A DNA stretch of 39,750 nt from Gemmatimonadota bacterium. Its GTDB lineage: Bacteria; Gemmatimonadota; Gemmatimonadetes; Gemmatimonadales; Gemmatimonadaceae. Under the pieces are notes generated by a model that did not search any database, had not been told where the DNA came from, and was given only the letters and a program-made list of their open reading frames with translations. Made by a program: the position numbers and the translations under genes. The DNA is taken from positions 9,440 through 49,189 of the forward strand of contig PMAE01000025.1 of assembly GCA_003152485.1 (NCBI GenBank), read 5' to 3'. Positions 8,365 through 16,456 of the stretch are shown piece after piece (positions within the stretch are counted from its first letter, which is position 1; every line of letters begins with the position of its first letter).

Positions 8365-9036
8365 ATGACCCCCTTCCCAATCATCCTCTCGTCCCCGTCC
8401 GGGGGTGGCAAAACCACGATCACCAAGGAGTTGCTGGCTCGGCGGAGCGACCTAGGCTACTCCGTTTCGGCGACCACCCGTGGCCCGCGGCACGCAGAGG
8501 TCGATGGACATGATTATCATTTCATGTCGCACGCGGACTTCGTTGGCCGCCAGCAGGGCGGGGAGTTCGCGGAATCGGCGGAGGTGCACGGCAAGTTGTA
8601 CGGCACGTTACGCTGCGAAGTACATCGGGTGCTGGACAGTGGACGTCACGTGATCATGGACATCGACGTGCAGGGAGCCGCGAGGTTCGGTGACGCGTTC
8701 CCGGAGTCGGTCCTGATCTTCCTGGTTCCGCCGTCCGCTGAGGTCCTGCTTCGACGGTTGATGGCGCGCCGCACCGAGAACGCGTCCGATCTGTTGGTGC
8801 GGCTGGAGACGGCGAAGCGAGAGTTGGAGGCGATCCCGAAGTACGAGTACGTCGTCGTCAACGGCGATCTCGAGCAAGCAGTGCGTGAGACGGCGGCGAT
8901 CATTGACGCCGAGCGGCTCAAGCGCACGCGGGCGCCGGCGCTAGGTGAGCGGGTGCGGGAGTTGGTGGATGGCCTCGACCGCGAGATCGCGGCGCTTCGC
9001 CTGCAGTCGCCGGCAATGCCGGTGCCGCGGGGGTAA
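8365..9036 (+). CDS. gmk: Guanylate kinase
   Basis: Phosphorylates GMP to GDP with ATP in purine nucleotide metabolism. The protein has 223 residues, slightly longer than E. coli Gmk. The P-loop is SSPSGGGKTT near the N-terminus. The GMP-binding region contains SVSATTRGPRHAEVDGHDYHFMS and EFAESAEVHGKLYGT, followed by VIMDIDVQGAARF and the lid region RLMARRTENASDLLVRL. All are family landmarks. The ATG at 8365 is chosen because it opens directly into the MTPFPIILSSPSGGGKT beta-strand/P-loop; the open frame to the left overlaps yicC. It starts 10 bases after yicC and is surely in the same operon. Confidence 0.95.
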   Translation: MTPFPIILSSPSGGGKTTITKELLARRSDLGYSVSATTRGPRHAEVDGHDYHFMSHADFVGRQQGGEFAESAEVHGKLYGTLRCEVHRVLDSGRHVIMDIDVQGAARFGDAFPESVLIFLVPPSAEVLLRRLMARRTENASDLLVRLETAKRELEAIPKYEYVVVNGDLEQAVRETAAIIDAERLKRTRAPALGERVRELVDGLDREIAALRLQSPAMPVPRG

Positions 9037-9175
9037 GCCGGCGATCAGGTCGGAGATCACGTCGGAGACCCCACCGCGGTCAGGCGCAGGCGTGGCGCTG
9101 GGACACGGTCGGCAGTCAGGTGTAGGAAGAGGTGGCGGCCCTCGCAGGCCGTCGTTGTGGTGAGTGACGGTTCGG

Positions 9176-9181
9176 TACGAT
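9176..9181 (+). promoter_or_regulatory. Possible -10 element of rpoZ-coaBC
   Basis: TACGAT lies 19 bases before the rpoZ ATG in the 164-base gap after gmk. TTGTGG at 9155-9160 is a possible -35 at a short 15-base spacing. The gap holds no gene that I recognise. Confidence 0.3.
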
Positions 9182-9200
9182 CGACCCTTCTGGAGGTTGT

Positions 9201-9410
9201 ATGCGCGTCTTTACCCCCGGCGAAGTCGCCGCGAACTCGACCAACAAATATCTCGGCGTGCTCGTCGCCGCGAAGTATGCCCGCGGGCTCAACGAATTCC
9301 CGCGCGACCGGTCGTCGTCCAAAGAGAAGAAGCTGACCACCCGGTCCCTCGAAGAGCTGACCAGCGCGCAGATCCAGTATCGGGTCGTTCCGCGGCGCCG
9401 TCCGGAGTAG
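9201..9410 (+). CDS. rpoZ: DNA-directed RNA polymerase omega subunit
   Basis: A 69-residue small subunit that assists assembly and stability of the RNA polymerase beta' subunit. The sequence MRVFTPGEVAANSTNKYLG, then VLVAAKYARGLNEF and the tail KLTTRSLEELTSAQIQYRVV, fit the omega pattern (nKYelvliAakRAR, and a C-terminal segment KpttiALeElaegkI). Short length and position between gmk and coaBC are the classic context. GGAGG ends 4 bases before the ATG at 9201, one of the few strong Shine-Dalgarno sites in the window, so the start is secure. Confidence 0.88.
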   Translation: MRVFTPGEVAANSTNKYLGVLVAAKYARGLNEFPRDRSSSKEKKLTTRSLEELTSAQIQYRVVPRRRPE

Positions 9411-9418
9411 CGGCCGGG

Positions 9419-10624
9419 GTGCGCCCCTTCGCCCACCGCCGGATCGTCCTCGGCATCACCGGTGGCATCGCGAGCTACAAGGCGGCGTGGCTCGCCCGGT
9501 TGTTGACCAAGGCGGGGGCGGTCGTGGACGTCGTCATGACGGCCGCAGCTCAGGAGTTCGTGGCCCCGGTGACTTTTGAGGCGTTGACCGGCCGGCCGGT
9601 GCACACCGCCCTCATTGCGGCGGGGCACGCGCTCGATCACATCGCCCTCGCCCGGTCGGCCCACGCGATCGTCGTCGCCCCGGCCACAGCGGACTTCATG
9701 GCCCGCGCGGCCCACGGACAGGCCAATGATCTGCTCACTGCGTGTCTACTCGCCGCGGATGCGCCGGTCCTTCTCGTTCCCGCGATGAACGATCGGATGT
9801 GGGCCCACCGGCAGACCGTTCGGAACGCCGCCCACCTCCGCGAGCTCGGTTACCATTTGCTGGATCCCGACACCGGTCCGCTCGCGGCGGGCGAAGGGAG
9901 CGGCGCGGGGCGGATGCCCGAGCCCGAGACGATCTTCGCGCATGTCGGGCGTCTGCTCGATGCCGATGGACTCCTTCGCGGTCGCCGCGTCGTCGTCACC
10001 GCGGGCGCGACCCGGGAGCCAGTGGATCCCGTCCGATTCCTCTCGAATCGGAGCAGCGGCAAAATGGGTGTCGCGGTCGCCAGCGCGGCGTGGCGCCGGG
10101 GCGCCGATGTCACGCTCATCGCGGGGCCGCTTGCGGTCGCGCTGCCCGTCGGTCCGACGATCGTATCGGTCGAGACGACGGACGAGATGCGCGCCGCCGT
10201 CGCGGCGTACCTCCCCCGCGCCGACGTGCTGGTCATGGCGGCGGCGCCAGCCGATTTCCGTCCCGCGACCGTCGCCGCGCAGAAAATCAAGAAGGACGCC
10301 GCGCTGACCGAGATCCCTGTGGTCCGCACCGACGACGTGCTGCTCGCGACGCGCGAGCTGCGCCCGGCGCACACGATCGTCGTCGGGTTCGCGCTGGAGA
10401 CTCAAGCCGCGCTGGCCGGGGGACGGGACAAGCTGCGGCGCAAAGCGCTCGACATGGTGGTGGTCAACGACGCGACGGAGCCGGGCGCGGGATTCGGCAC
10501 CGACACCAATCGCGTGAGCTTCTTGGTCGGCGACGGCCAACCCGAGGAATTGCCGCTGCTCGATAAGACGGATGTCGCGGATGCCATTCTCGATCGGGTC
10601 GAAGGGCTGATGCGTGGACGGTAA
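9419..10624 (+). CDS. coaBC: Bifunctional phosphopantothenoylcysteine decarboxylase / phosphopantothenate-cysteine ligase
   Basis: Carries out two consecutive steps of coenzyme A synthesis. It has 401 residues from a GTG at 9419, 8 bases after rpoZ. The N-terminal flavin-dependent decarboxylase (about 1-180) has ITGGIASYKA, H74 in LDHIALAR, APATADFMARAA and N124 in PAMN, one position before the matching E. coli His75 and Asn125. The C-terminal ligase (about 185-401) has VVVTAGATREPVDPVRFLSNRSSGKMG and AAAPADFRP with the KIKK motif. One oddity: the residue matching E. coli Cys158 in the substrate flap is Ala157 (PLAAGEGSGAGRM). The long open frame upstream overlaps rpoZ and is not coding. Confidence 0.93.
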   Translation: MRPFAHRRIVLGITGGIASYKAAWLARLLTKAGAVVDVVMTAAAQEFVAPVTFEALTGRPVHTALIAAGHALDHIALARSAHAIVVAPATADFMARAAHGQANDLLTACLLAADAPVLLVPAMNDRMWAHRQTVRNAAHLRELGYHLLDPDTGPLAAGEGSGAGRMPEPETIFAHVGRLLDADGLLRGRRVVVTAGATREPVDPVRFLSNRSSGKMGVAVASAAWRRGADVTLIAGPLAVALPVGPTIVSVETTDEMRAAVAAYLPRADVLVMAAAPADFRPATVAAQKIKKDAALTEIPVVRTDDVLLATRELRPAHTIVVGFALETQAALAGGRDKLRRKALDMVVVNDATEPGAGFGTDTNRVSFLVGDGQPEELPLLDKTDVADAILDRVEGLMRGR

Positions 10625-11645
10625 GGAGCAGCTCCGGCGCTATCTGGAGCAGCGCCGTGAGACTGGCGAACGCGAGTTGATCCTCGATGGGATGACGGTT
10701 GATGACGTGATGCGGATCGTCGGTGCGCGCCCGGGCGCTGGCGCGACGTCCGACCCGCGGCCAGCGGCGCGACCCGATACACCGGCGGCAGCGCGAGCGC
10801 CGAGTGAGCCGGTGAGCGGCGATTGGCGAGCGGTCCTGGCGGCGGCGAGCGACCGAGATGTCGCGATCCCTCGCGTCGCGGAGTCCAAGGCGTCCGACCC
10901 GCCGACCCGGCGGCCGCTCGACGCGCCGTCAGTGTCGCACCCCACGCCCGCGCCGGACACGGCGAACGCGTCAGGTGCGCCGTTCGTGGCTGACGACACC
11001 CCGTCGGACGGCGGTTCGGCAACGTGGCCCGCGGGCATCGTCGTCGGTCAGGCCGCAACTGAGTTGTTTGGCGGTCCGCTGGCCGCGTACCAGACGCTCG
11101 ACGACCTCGCGCGGGCGATCGCGACGTGCACGAGGTGCCCGCTCTACGGTACGGCCACTAATCCGGTGCCCGGTGAGGGCTCGGCCACGGCGCACCTCGT
11201 ATGCGTCGGCGAGGCGCCCGGAGCCACCGAAGACGCGACGGGGCGGCCGTTCGTCGGGCAAGCCGGCAAGCTCCTCGATAAGATCCTCGCCGCGATCCAG
11301 TTGGGCCGCCAGGACGTGTTCATCTGCAACGTGCTGAAGCACCGGCCGCCCGGTAACCGGAACCCGCTGCCCACGGAGGTGGCGGCCTGCAGTCCGTACC
11401 TGGTCCGCCAACTCGAGCTGATTCGACCCCGCGCGATCCTGGCCTTCGGGACGTTCGCCGCGCAGACTCTGCTCCAGACCCCGCTGACCATCGGAAAGTT
11501 GCGCCGCGCCGTGCACCGGTATTACGGTGTGCCCCTCATCGTTACCTACCACCCGGCCGCGCTCCTTCGGAATCCGGCTTGGAAACGTCCGACTTGGGAA
11601 GATGTCCAGTACGCACGTCGCATTCTCGATGGCACCGGGCTCTGA
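10614..11645 (+). CDS. Uracil-DNA glycosylase, family-4-like, with long N-terminal extension
   Basis: Removes uracil from DNA in base-excision repair. The 343-residue protein has a short N-terminal helical segment (1-40), a Pro/Ala-rich low-complexity linker (about 40-150) and a C-terminal glycosylase domain (about 155-343). Motif 1 is GEAPGATED (199-207) followed by GRPFVGQAG; motif 2 is HPAALLRNP (313-321). The Fe-S ligands of family 4 are present as C172, C175 (CTRC) and C259, but the remaining ligand position, 16 residues before the last Cys, is His243 (NVLKHRPPGNRNP) where thermophilic homologues have Cys. The ATG at 10614 overlaps the coaBC end by 11 bases, so expression is probably coupled. 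Confidence 0.88.
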   Translation: MDGKEQLRRYLEQRRETGERELILDGMTVDDVMRIVGARPGAGATSDPRPAARPDTPAAARAPSEPVSGDWRAVLAAASDRDVAIPRVAESKASDPPTRRPLDAPSVSHPTPAPDTANASGAPFVADDTPSDGGSATWPAGIVVGQAATELFGGPLAAYQTLDDLARAIATCTRCPLYGTATNPVPGEGSATAHLVCVGEAPGATEDATGRPFVGQAGKLLDKILAAIQLGRQDVFICNVLKHRPPGNRNPLPTEVAACSPYLVRQLELIRPRAILAFGTFAAQTLLQTPLTIGKLRRAVHRYYGVPLIVTYHPAALLRNPAWKRPTWEDVQYARRILDGTGL

Positions 11646-13032
11646 CCCGGACCCCGGCTCGCCCCCGGACCGCGACCCGTACGGCGACCGCCGCCCGCCC
11701 TACTCGGAGGATGCTGAACAGGCTGTTCTCGCGGCGATGATGATGGACACGGACGCCGTGATGCGCGCGTCCGAGATCGTCGATGACACGATGTTCTATC
11801 GGGAAGCGCACCGCCGGATCTTCGGCGGGATGCTCTCGCTGACCGAGCGCCGGGATGTCGTCGACCCGCTCACCCTCACCGAAGAGCTCTCGCGGCGCGG
11901 CGAGCTCGAGGCGAGCGGCGGCCGCGACTACATCACGTTCCTGATCGACGCGATCCCGACGTCCGCCAATGTCGAATACCACGCCCGCATCGTGCGGGAG
12001 AAAGCGCTGCTGCGCCGACTCATCGAGGTATCGACCGGGATCGTCGCCGAGGCGTTCGAGGGGCACACACCGGCCGCCGAGCTGCTCGATGCCGCGGAGC
12101 ACAAGATCTTGCAGCTCGGTCAGATCCGGGGGGGGGCGGATTTCACCCGGATCAAGGAGCTGCTGTGGCCGACCATGGAGCGCATCGAAGCGCTCTCCAA
12201 GGGCGGCAAGAGCATCACCGGCGTTCCGAGCGGGTTCGCCGACCTCGATGACATCACGTCGGGATTTCAACCGTCCGACCTCATCATCGTGGCGGCCCGG
12301 CCGGCCATGGGGAAGACCGCTTTCTGCCTTGGCCTCGCCCAGCACGCGGCGATCGAACACAACATCCCGATCGCGTTTTTCTCCCTCGAGATGAGCAAGG
12401 AATCGCTCGTGCAGCGGTTGCTGACGAGCGAGGCGCGCATCGACGCGCAGCGCCTCCGCAAGGGATTGCTTCGCGACGACGATTTCCCGAGGCTCGCGCG
12501 GGCGGCGGGGATCCTCAGCTCGGCGCCGATCTACATCGACGACAGCGCCGGGATCTCACTGCTCGAGATGCGGTCGCGTGCCCGCCGCCTCAAGGTGGAT
12601 TCCGGGGTGGGCATGGTGATCGTCGACTATCTGCAATTGATCCAGGGACCGGTGCATTCCGAGAACCGGCAGCAGGAGATCAGCCAGATCTCGCGCTCGC
12701 TGAAGGCACTCGCCAAGGAACTGGCGGTCCCCGTCGTGGCGCTCTCCCAGCTCTCGCGCGCGCCGGAGCAGCGCACCGGAGAAATGAAGCGGCCGCAGCT
12801 GTCCGACCTCCGCGAATCGGGGGCCATCGAACAAGACGCCGATCTGGTCATGTTCATTTATCGGCCCGAGGTATACGAGGGACTCGCCGACAAGGATGGC
12901 AACTCACTCGAAGGTCGCTCCGAGATCATCGTCGGAAAGCAGCGCAATGGACCGATCGGCACCGTCAATCTGTACTTCCACAAGACCTACACCCGATTCG
13001 AGAGCTACTCCGCTCGTAGCGCCGGTCCGTAA
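11629..13032 (+). CDS. dnaB: Replicative DNA helicase DnaB
   Basis: The hexameric helicase that unwinds DNA at the replication fork. Residues 25-130 form the N-terminal helical collar domain (SEDAEQAVLAAMMM, RRIFGGMLSL). The RecA-like motor follows with SGFADLDDITSGFQPSDLIIVAARPAMGKT (Walker A ends at 230), FFSLEMSKESLVQRLL, VIVDYLQLIQG (Walker B), the SQLSRAPEQR region and GKQRNGPIGTVNLYF. No intein interrupts it. The ATG at 11629 gives 467 residues, the usual length, and overlaps the glycosylase gene by 17 bases. The frame is open further upstream (ATG at 11602), but those residues are the other gene read out of frame. Confidence 0.96.
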   Translation: MAPGSDPDPGSPPDRDPYGDRRPPYSEDAEQAVLAAMMMDTDAVMRASEIVDDTMFYREAHRRIFGGMLSLTERRDVVDPLTLTEELSRRGELEASGGRDYITFLIDAIPTSANVEYHARIVREKALLRRLIEVSTGIVAEAFEGHTPAAELLDAAEHKILQLGQIRGGADFTRIKELLWPTMERIEALSKGGKSITGVPSGFADLDDITSGFQPSDLIIVAARPAMGKTAFCLGLAQHAAIEHNIPIAFFSLEMSKESLVQRLLTSEARIDAQRLRKGLLRDDDFPRLARAAGILSSAPIYIDDSAGISLLEMRSRARRLKVDSGVGMVIVDYLQLIQGPVHSENRQQEISQISRSLKALAKELAVPVVALSQLSRAPEQRTGEMKRPQLSDLRESGAIEQDADLVMFIYRPEVYEGLADKDGNSLEGRSEIIVGKQRNGPIGTVNLYFHKTYTRFESYSARSAGP

Positions 13033-13098
13033 CGTCGGCCACTAGCTCAGGACCGCGCGGCGCTCGACCACCTCGACCGCGCGCGCCGCACAGGGTCG

Positions 13099-13104
13099 TA
13101 TTAT
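13099..13104 (+). promoter_or_regulatory. Possible -10 element of radA
   Basis: TATTAT is an excellent -10 hexamer 6 bases before the radA ATG at 13111, in the 78-base gap after dnaB. There is no obvious -35 at 16-18 bases. If used, the message would begin at or next to the start codon. Confidence 0.5.
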
Positions 13105-13110
13105 TTCAGC

Positions 13111-14502
13111 ATGGCCAAGATCAAGACCGTCTACCGATGCACCGACTGCGGCGCGGAGCATCCGCGGTGGGGTGGGCGGTGCGATGCCTGCGGCGAGTGG
13201 AACACCCTGGGCGAGGAGATCGCCGCGCCACCGCCAGCCAAGCGCGGTAACGGCCGACGCGTCGGCGGACAGGCCCCCCTGGCAGCCGGCGGCAATGTCG
13301 CGCCGGCGCCGCGGCTCCGGGACATCACGGGGTCCGAGACCCAGCGGTGGCGCACGGGACTTGGGGAGTTCGACTTCGTCCTCGGCGGCGGTGTCGTCCC
13401 CGGATCGATGGTCTTGCTCGGCGGCGAGCCCGGCGCTGGCAAGTCGACGTTGCTACTGCAGGTCGCCGCGCGGCTGCAAGCGGCGGGACAGCCCGCGCTC
13501 TACGTCTCGGGCGAGGAGTCACCACTCCAGGTAAAGCTCCGCGCCGACCGCCTCGCCGATGCGGCGGGCGATGTCGCGTTGTTGTGCGAAACCCATCTCG
13601 AGACGATCCTGTCCACGGCGGAGTCGGTGCGGCCGGGCGCACTCATCGTCGATTCGATCCAGACCGTCTTTACCTCCGACCTCGAGGGCGCGCCCGGGAA
13701 TGTCGGCCAGGTGCGCGAATGCGCCGCGCGCCTGATGCGCTACGCCAAACAGTCGGGTACGGCGGTGTTCGTCGTGGGCCATGTGACGAAAGGCGGCGGC
13801 ATCGCGGGCCCGAAAACGCTGGAACACATCGTCGACACGGTGCTCTATTTCGAAGGCGAGATGGACATCGACCACCGGATCCTGCGGGCGACGAAGAACC
13901 GGTTCGGCGGAGTGGACGAGATCGGCGTCTTCCGGATGGCGCAGACCGGGCTCGTCCCCGTGGAAAACCCTTCCGAGCTATTCCTCGGCGATCGACACCG
14001 CACGACGTCCGGCAGCGCGGTGACCGCGCTACTCGAAGGCACGCGACCGATTCTCATCGAAGTACAAGCGCTCGCCGCCAAAGCGGGATTCGGTACCCCG
14101 CAGCGCGTGGCCACCGGTTACGACGGGCGGCGCCTGGCGCTGCTCCTCGCTGTGCTCGACAAACGAGCCGAGATGTCGTTTGCATCACTTGACGTGTTTC
14201 TCAACGTCGTGGGTGGCGTTCGACTGCACGAACCGGGAGGCGATCTCGCGGTCACCGCGGCGTTGGCCTCCAGCGTCTTTGATCGTCCGCTGCCAACCGA
14301 CGCCGTCTTCATCGGCGAGGTGGGACTGGGGGGGGAGATTCGCCCGGTGTCACAGGTCGAGCGTCGGTTGCTCGAAGCGGCCAAGATGGGGATGACGACC
14401 GCCTATCTCGCGGACCGGGCGGTACCGCGGCGACCCGTGGCGGGGATCCGGACGATCGGCGTCTCTACGTTGCACGCGCTCTTCGCACAGCTCTTCATTT
14501 AG
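13111..14502 (+). CDS. radA: DNA repair protein RadA
   Basis: A DnaB-like ATP-driven branch-migration helicase that helps recombinational repair. It has 463 residues with the full family layout: zinc finger C10-x2-C13...C24-x2-C27, RecA-like ATPase with Walker A GGEPGAGKST (K111), the RadA-specific KNRFG motif (262-266), and a C-terminal Lon-protease-like domain (about 300-463; FLNVVGGVRLHEPGGDLAVTAAL). The Lon-like domain is structural in RadA and not expected to be proteolytic. The ATG at 13111 opens directly into the zinc finger, and a -10-like TATTAT lies 6 bases before it, so the mRNA may be leaderless. Confidence 0.96.
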   Translation: MAKIKTVYRCTDCGAEHPRWGGRCDACGEWNTLGEEIAAPPPAKRGNGRRVGGQAPLAAGGNVAPAPRLRDITGSETQRWRTGLGEFDFVLGGGVVPGSMVLLGGEPGAGKSTLLLQVAARLQAAGQPALYVSGEESPLQVKLRADRLADAAGDVALLCETHLETILSTAESVRPGALIVDSIQTVFTSDLEGAPGNVGQVRECAARLMRYAKQSGTAVFVVGHVTKGGGIAGPKTLEHIVDTVLYFEGEMDIDHRILRATKNRFGGVDEIGVFRMAQTGLVPVENPSELFLGDRHRTTSGSAVTALLEGTRPILIEVQALAAKAGFGTPQRVATGYDGRRLALLLAVLDKRAEMSFASLDVFLNVVGGVRLHEPGGDLAVTAALASSVFDRPLPTDAVFIGEVGLGGEIRPVSQVERRLLEAAKMGMTTAYLADRAVPRRPVAGIRTIGVSTLHALFAQLFI

Positions 14503-14509
14503 CGCATCA

Positions 14510-15241
14510 GTGAGCCAGCTCGCATCCGGACACCCTGCGGTCAACGCCGCCCCACCGCGCGACGTGGGCGTCGTGCTCCTGGCCGCCGGCGCCGGGAGCC
14601 GCACGGGGTCCCCGGAGCTCAAGCAATTCCGGTGGGTCGCCGGCAAGCCGATGCTGCTACACAGTGTGCAGCGGTTCCAGGCGCGCGCGGATGTCGCGAT
14701 GGTCGTCTGCGTGCTCCCACGCTCGCATGTAGGCGACCCGCCGCCCTGGCTCTTTCAGTCCGACCTCGATCGACTCTTGATCTCGGTGGGCGGACTGACG
14801 CGGCAGGCATCGGTCGAGAACGGGTTGCAAGATCTTCCCGCGACGGTCGGCATCGTCGTGGTGCATGACGCCGCGCGCCCGCTCGTGGCCGATGCCACGA
14901 TCGACGGAGTCATCGCCGCGGCGCGCGCGGGACACGGAGCGCTCGCGGCGCTCCCCGTCGTGGATACGCTCAAAGAAGTGGGTGATGATGGCCGTGTGAT
15001 CCGCACGATCGAGCGGGCGCGGCTGTGGCGCGCCCAGACGCCGCAGGCGTTTCCCCGCGCGGTTCTGGAGCGCGCCCACGACGCGGCGCGGCGGGACCAC
15101 GTGACAGCCACCGATGATGCGGCGCTGTGCGAGCGACTTGGCATCCCGGTGGTGGTCGTGCGCGGGAGCGAGCGGGCGATGAAGATCACCGACGAGTCGG
15201 ACTTCGCGCGAGCGGACGCGCTTGCTGGATTGGTCGAGTGA
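14510..15241 (+). CDS. ispD: 2-C-methyl-D-erythritol 4-phosphate cytidylyltransferase
   Basis: Third enzyme region of the MEP isoprenoid pathway: couples CTP to methylerythritol 4-phosphate. The 243 residues hold the nucleotidyltransferase start VVLLAAGAGSRTG (about 19-31), KQFRWVAGKPMLLHSV, the RQASVENGL substrate segment, VVVHDAARPLV, and the C-terminal TPQAFPRAVL and ATDDAALCERLG motifs with VVVVRGSERAMKIT. These are diagnostic for IspD. The GTG at 14510 is 7 bases after the radA stop, so the two are probably co-transcribed. No ispF follows; the next gene is tsaC. Confidence 0.94.
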   Translation: MSQLASGHPAVNAAPPRDVGVVLLAAGAGSRTGSPELKQFRWVAGKPMLLHSVQRFQARADVAMVVCVLPRSHVGDPPPWLFQSDLDRLLISVGGLTRQASVENGLQDLPATVGIVVVHDAARPLVADATIDGVIAAARAGHGALAALPVVDTLKEVGDDGRVIRTIERARLWRAQTPQAFPRAVLERAHDAARRDHVTATDDAALCERLGIPVVVVRGSERAMKITDESDFARADALAGLVE

Positions 15242-15266
15242 GGGCACCCCAGTTGCAGGTCGGGCG

Positions 15267-15983
15267 ATGAGCGTCGATCCGCATGTCGGAGACGGCCTGC
15301 CGACGACCGCCGCCCCGAGCCCCGCGCGCGCGGTTCCCTTCTGGTCGCCGGCCGAGATTGACACCGCGGTGGCGGCGACGATTGCGCATCTCGAAGGACA
15401 CGGCGTCGTGGCATACCCCACGGAAACGGTGTACGGATTCGGAGGGAGCGCCGATCAACAGGGTGTGGATGCGCTCATTCGTCTCAAAGGACGCCCGCCG
15501 GGCAAACCATTTCTGTTGTTGATCGCGGACAGCGACATGATCGGCCGGATGGGACTGCACCTGGGCGCGGCCGCGGCCGCGCTGGCCGCTCGTCACTGGC
15601 CCGGTCCCTTGACGCTCGTGCTTCCCGGGGGCGAGCGCCGGGTACCGGACCGATTGCGCGGGCCCGAAGGCGGCGTGGCCGTTCGGTGGACGCCGCATGT
15701 GGGGCTGACGCGATTGATCCGCGCCTACGGCGAACCCATCACCTCGACCAGCGCGAATCGTCCGGGGGTACCGCCTGCCTCGTCGGCCGGAGAGATTGTA
15801 GCACAGTGGGGCGACGCCATCGGTCGCGGCGTCCTACGCGTGCTCGACGGCGGTCGTCTCGAAGCATCCGCGCCATCGACGGTCGTCGATTGCACAGGGC
15901 GCCGGCTTCGGGTGATCCGTCCGGGCGCCATCTCGGCCGACGCCTTGCGTGACAGCGTCCCCGATCTGATCGGAGACGCGTAG
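15267..15983 (+). CDS. tsaC: L-threonylcarbamoyladenylate synthase (TsaC/Sua5 family)
   Basis: Makes threonylcarbamoyl-AMP, the precursor for the t6A modification of ANN-decoding tRNAs. The 238-residue single YrdC-like domain has VVAYPTETVYGFGGSA, RLKGRPPGKPFLLLI and TSTSANRPGVPPAS, all conserved in the fold and its nucleotide site. It lacks the extra C-terminal Sua5 domain, although it has a short extension (VVDCTGRRLRVIRPGAIS) seen in many bacterial forms. The ATG at 15267 leaves 25 bases after ispD; the in-frame TTG at 15222 would overlap ispD and is less likely. It is followed 8 bases later by a YwlE-like phosphatase, the same pairing as ywlC-ywlE in Bacillus. Confidence 0.92.
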   Translation: MSVDPHVGDGLPTTAAPSPARAVPFWSPAEIDTAVAATIAHLEGHGVVAYPTETVYGFGGSADQQGVDALIRLKGRPPGKPFLLLIADSDMIGRMGLHLGAAAAALAARHWPGPLTLVLPGGERRVPDRLRGPEGGVAVRWTPHVGLTRLIRAYGEPITSTSANRPGVPPASSAGEIVAQWGDAIGRGVLRVLDGGRLEASAPSTVVDCTGRRLRVIRPGAISADALRDSVPDLIGDA

Positions 15984-15991
15984 GACGGGCC

Positions 15992-16456
15992 ATGGTCATT
16001 CTCTTTGTGTGTACGGGGAATACATGCCGCAGTCCGATTGCGGCGGCGATCGCGCGCCGTGAAGCCGAGGAGCGCGGACTCGGGCATCTCGATCTCGGGA
16101 GTGCCGGGACGAGCGCGGTCGATGGACAGCCGGCGTCCGATGGCGCGCTCCTCGTGGGGATCGAGCGTCAGCTCGATCTCGCCGAGCACCGTGCCCGGCA
16201 GCTCACGCCGGAGCTGGTCGAGTTGGCGGATCTGGTCCTCGTGATGGGACATCACCACCTGGAGCGCGTCGAAGCGCTGGGCGGCGCCGGCAAGGCCTAT
16301 CTGCTCACCGACTACGCGACGCGCAGCACCGACGGACGACCCGTGACCGATCCGTTCGGCGGCGACCTCGACGCATATCGCGCGACGGTCGATGAGCTCG
16401 AAGCCGAGATTCAGCGCGCAGTCGATCGGCTGGCTACCGAGCGCGCGGCGAATTGA
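15992..16456 (+). CDS. Low-molecular-weight phosphatase, YwlE-like (predicted protein-arginine phosphatase)
   Basis: A 154-residue cytosolic phosphatase of the low-molecular-weight tyrosine-phosphatase fold. The P-loop is C7-TGNT-C12-R13-S14 and the general acid is D120 in DPFGGDLDAYR. Position 11 is Thr. In Bacillus YwlE the same residue, Thr11, selects phosphoarginine, whereas tyrosine phosphatases have Ile there. The DPFGG context is also YwlE-like. The prediction is therefore protein-arginine phosphatase, though the arginine kinase partner (McsB) is not in this window. The ATG at 15992 is 8 bases after tsaC, and its stop overlaps the TTG start of aroE by 4 bases. Confidence 0.88.
   Translation: MVILFVCTGNTCRSPIAAAIARREAEERGLGHLDLGSAGTSAVDGQPASDGALLVGIERQLDLAEHRARQLTPELVELADLVLVMGHHHLERVEALGGAGKAYLLTDYATRSTDGRPVTDPFGGDLDAYRATVDELEAEIQRAVDRLATERAAN

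Noticed and set aside
9164-9418. N-terminal extension of the coaBC frame
   Set aside because: It covers rpoZ in another frame; CoaBC homologues begin at the flavoprotein start just after 9419.
14180-14502. Possible active Lon-type protease domain at the C-terminus of RadA
   Set aside because: This is the normal RadA architecture, in which the domain is structural and not known as proteolytic.
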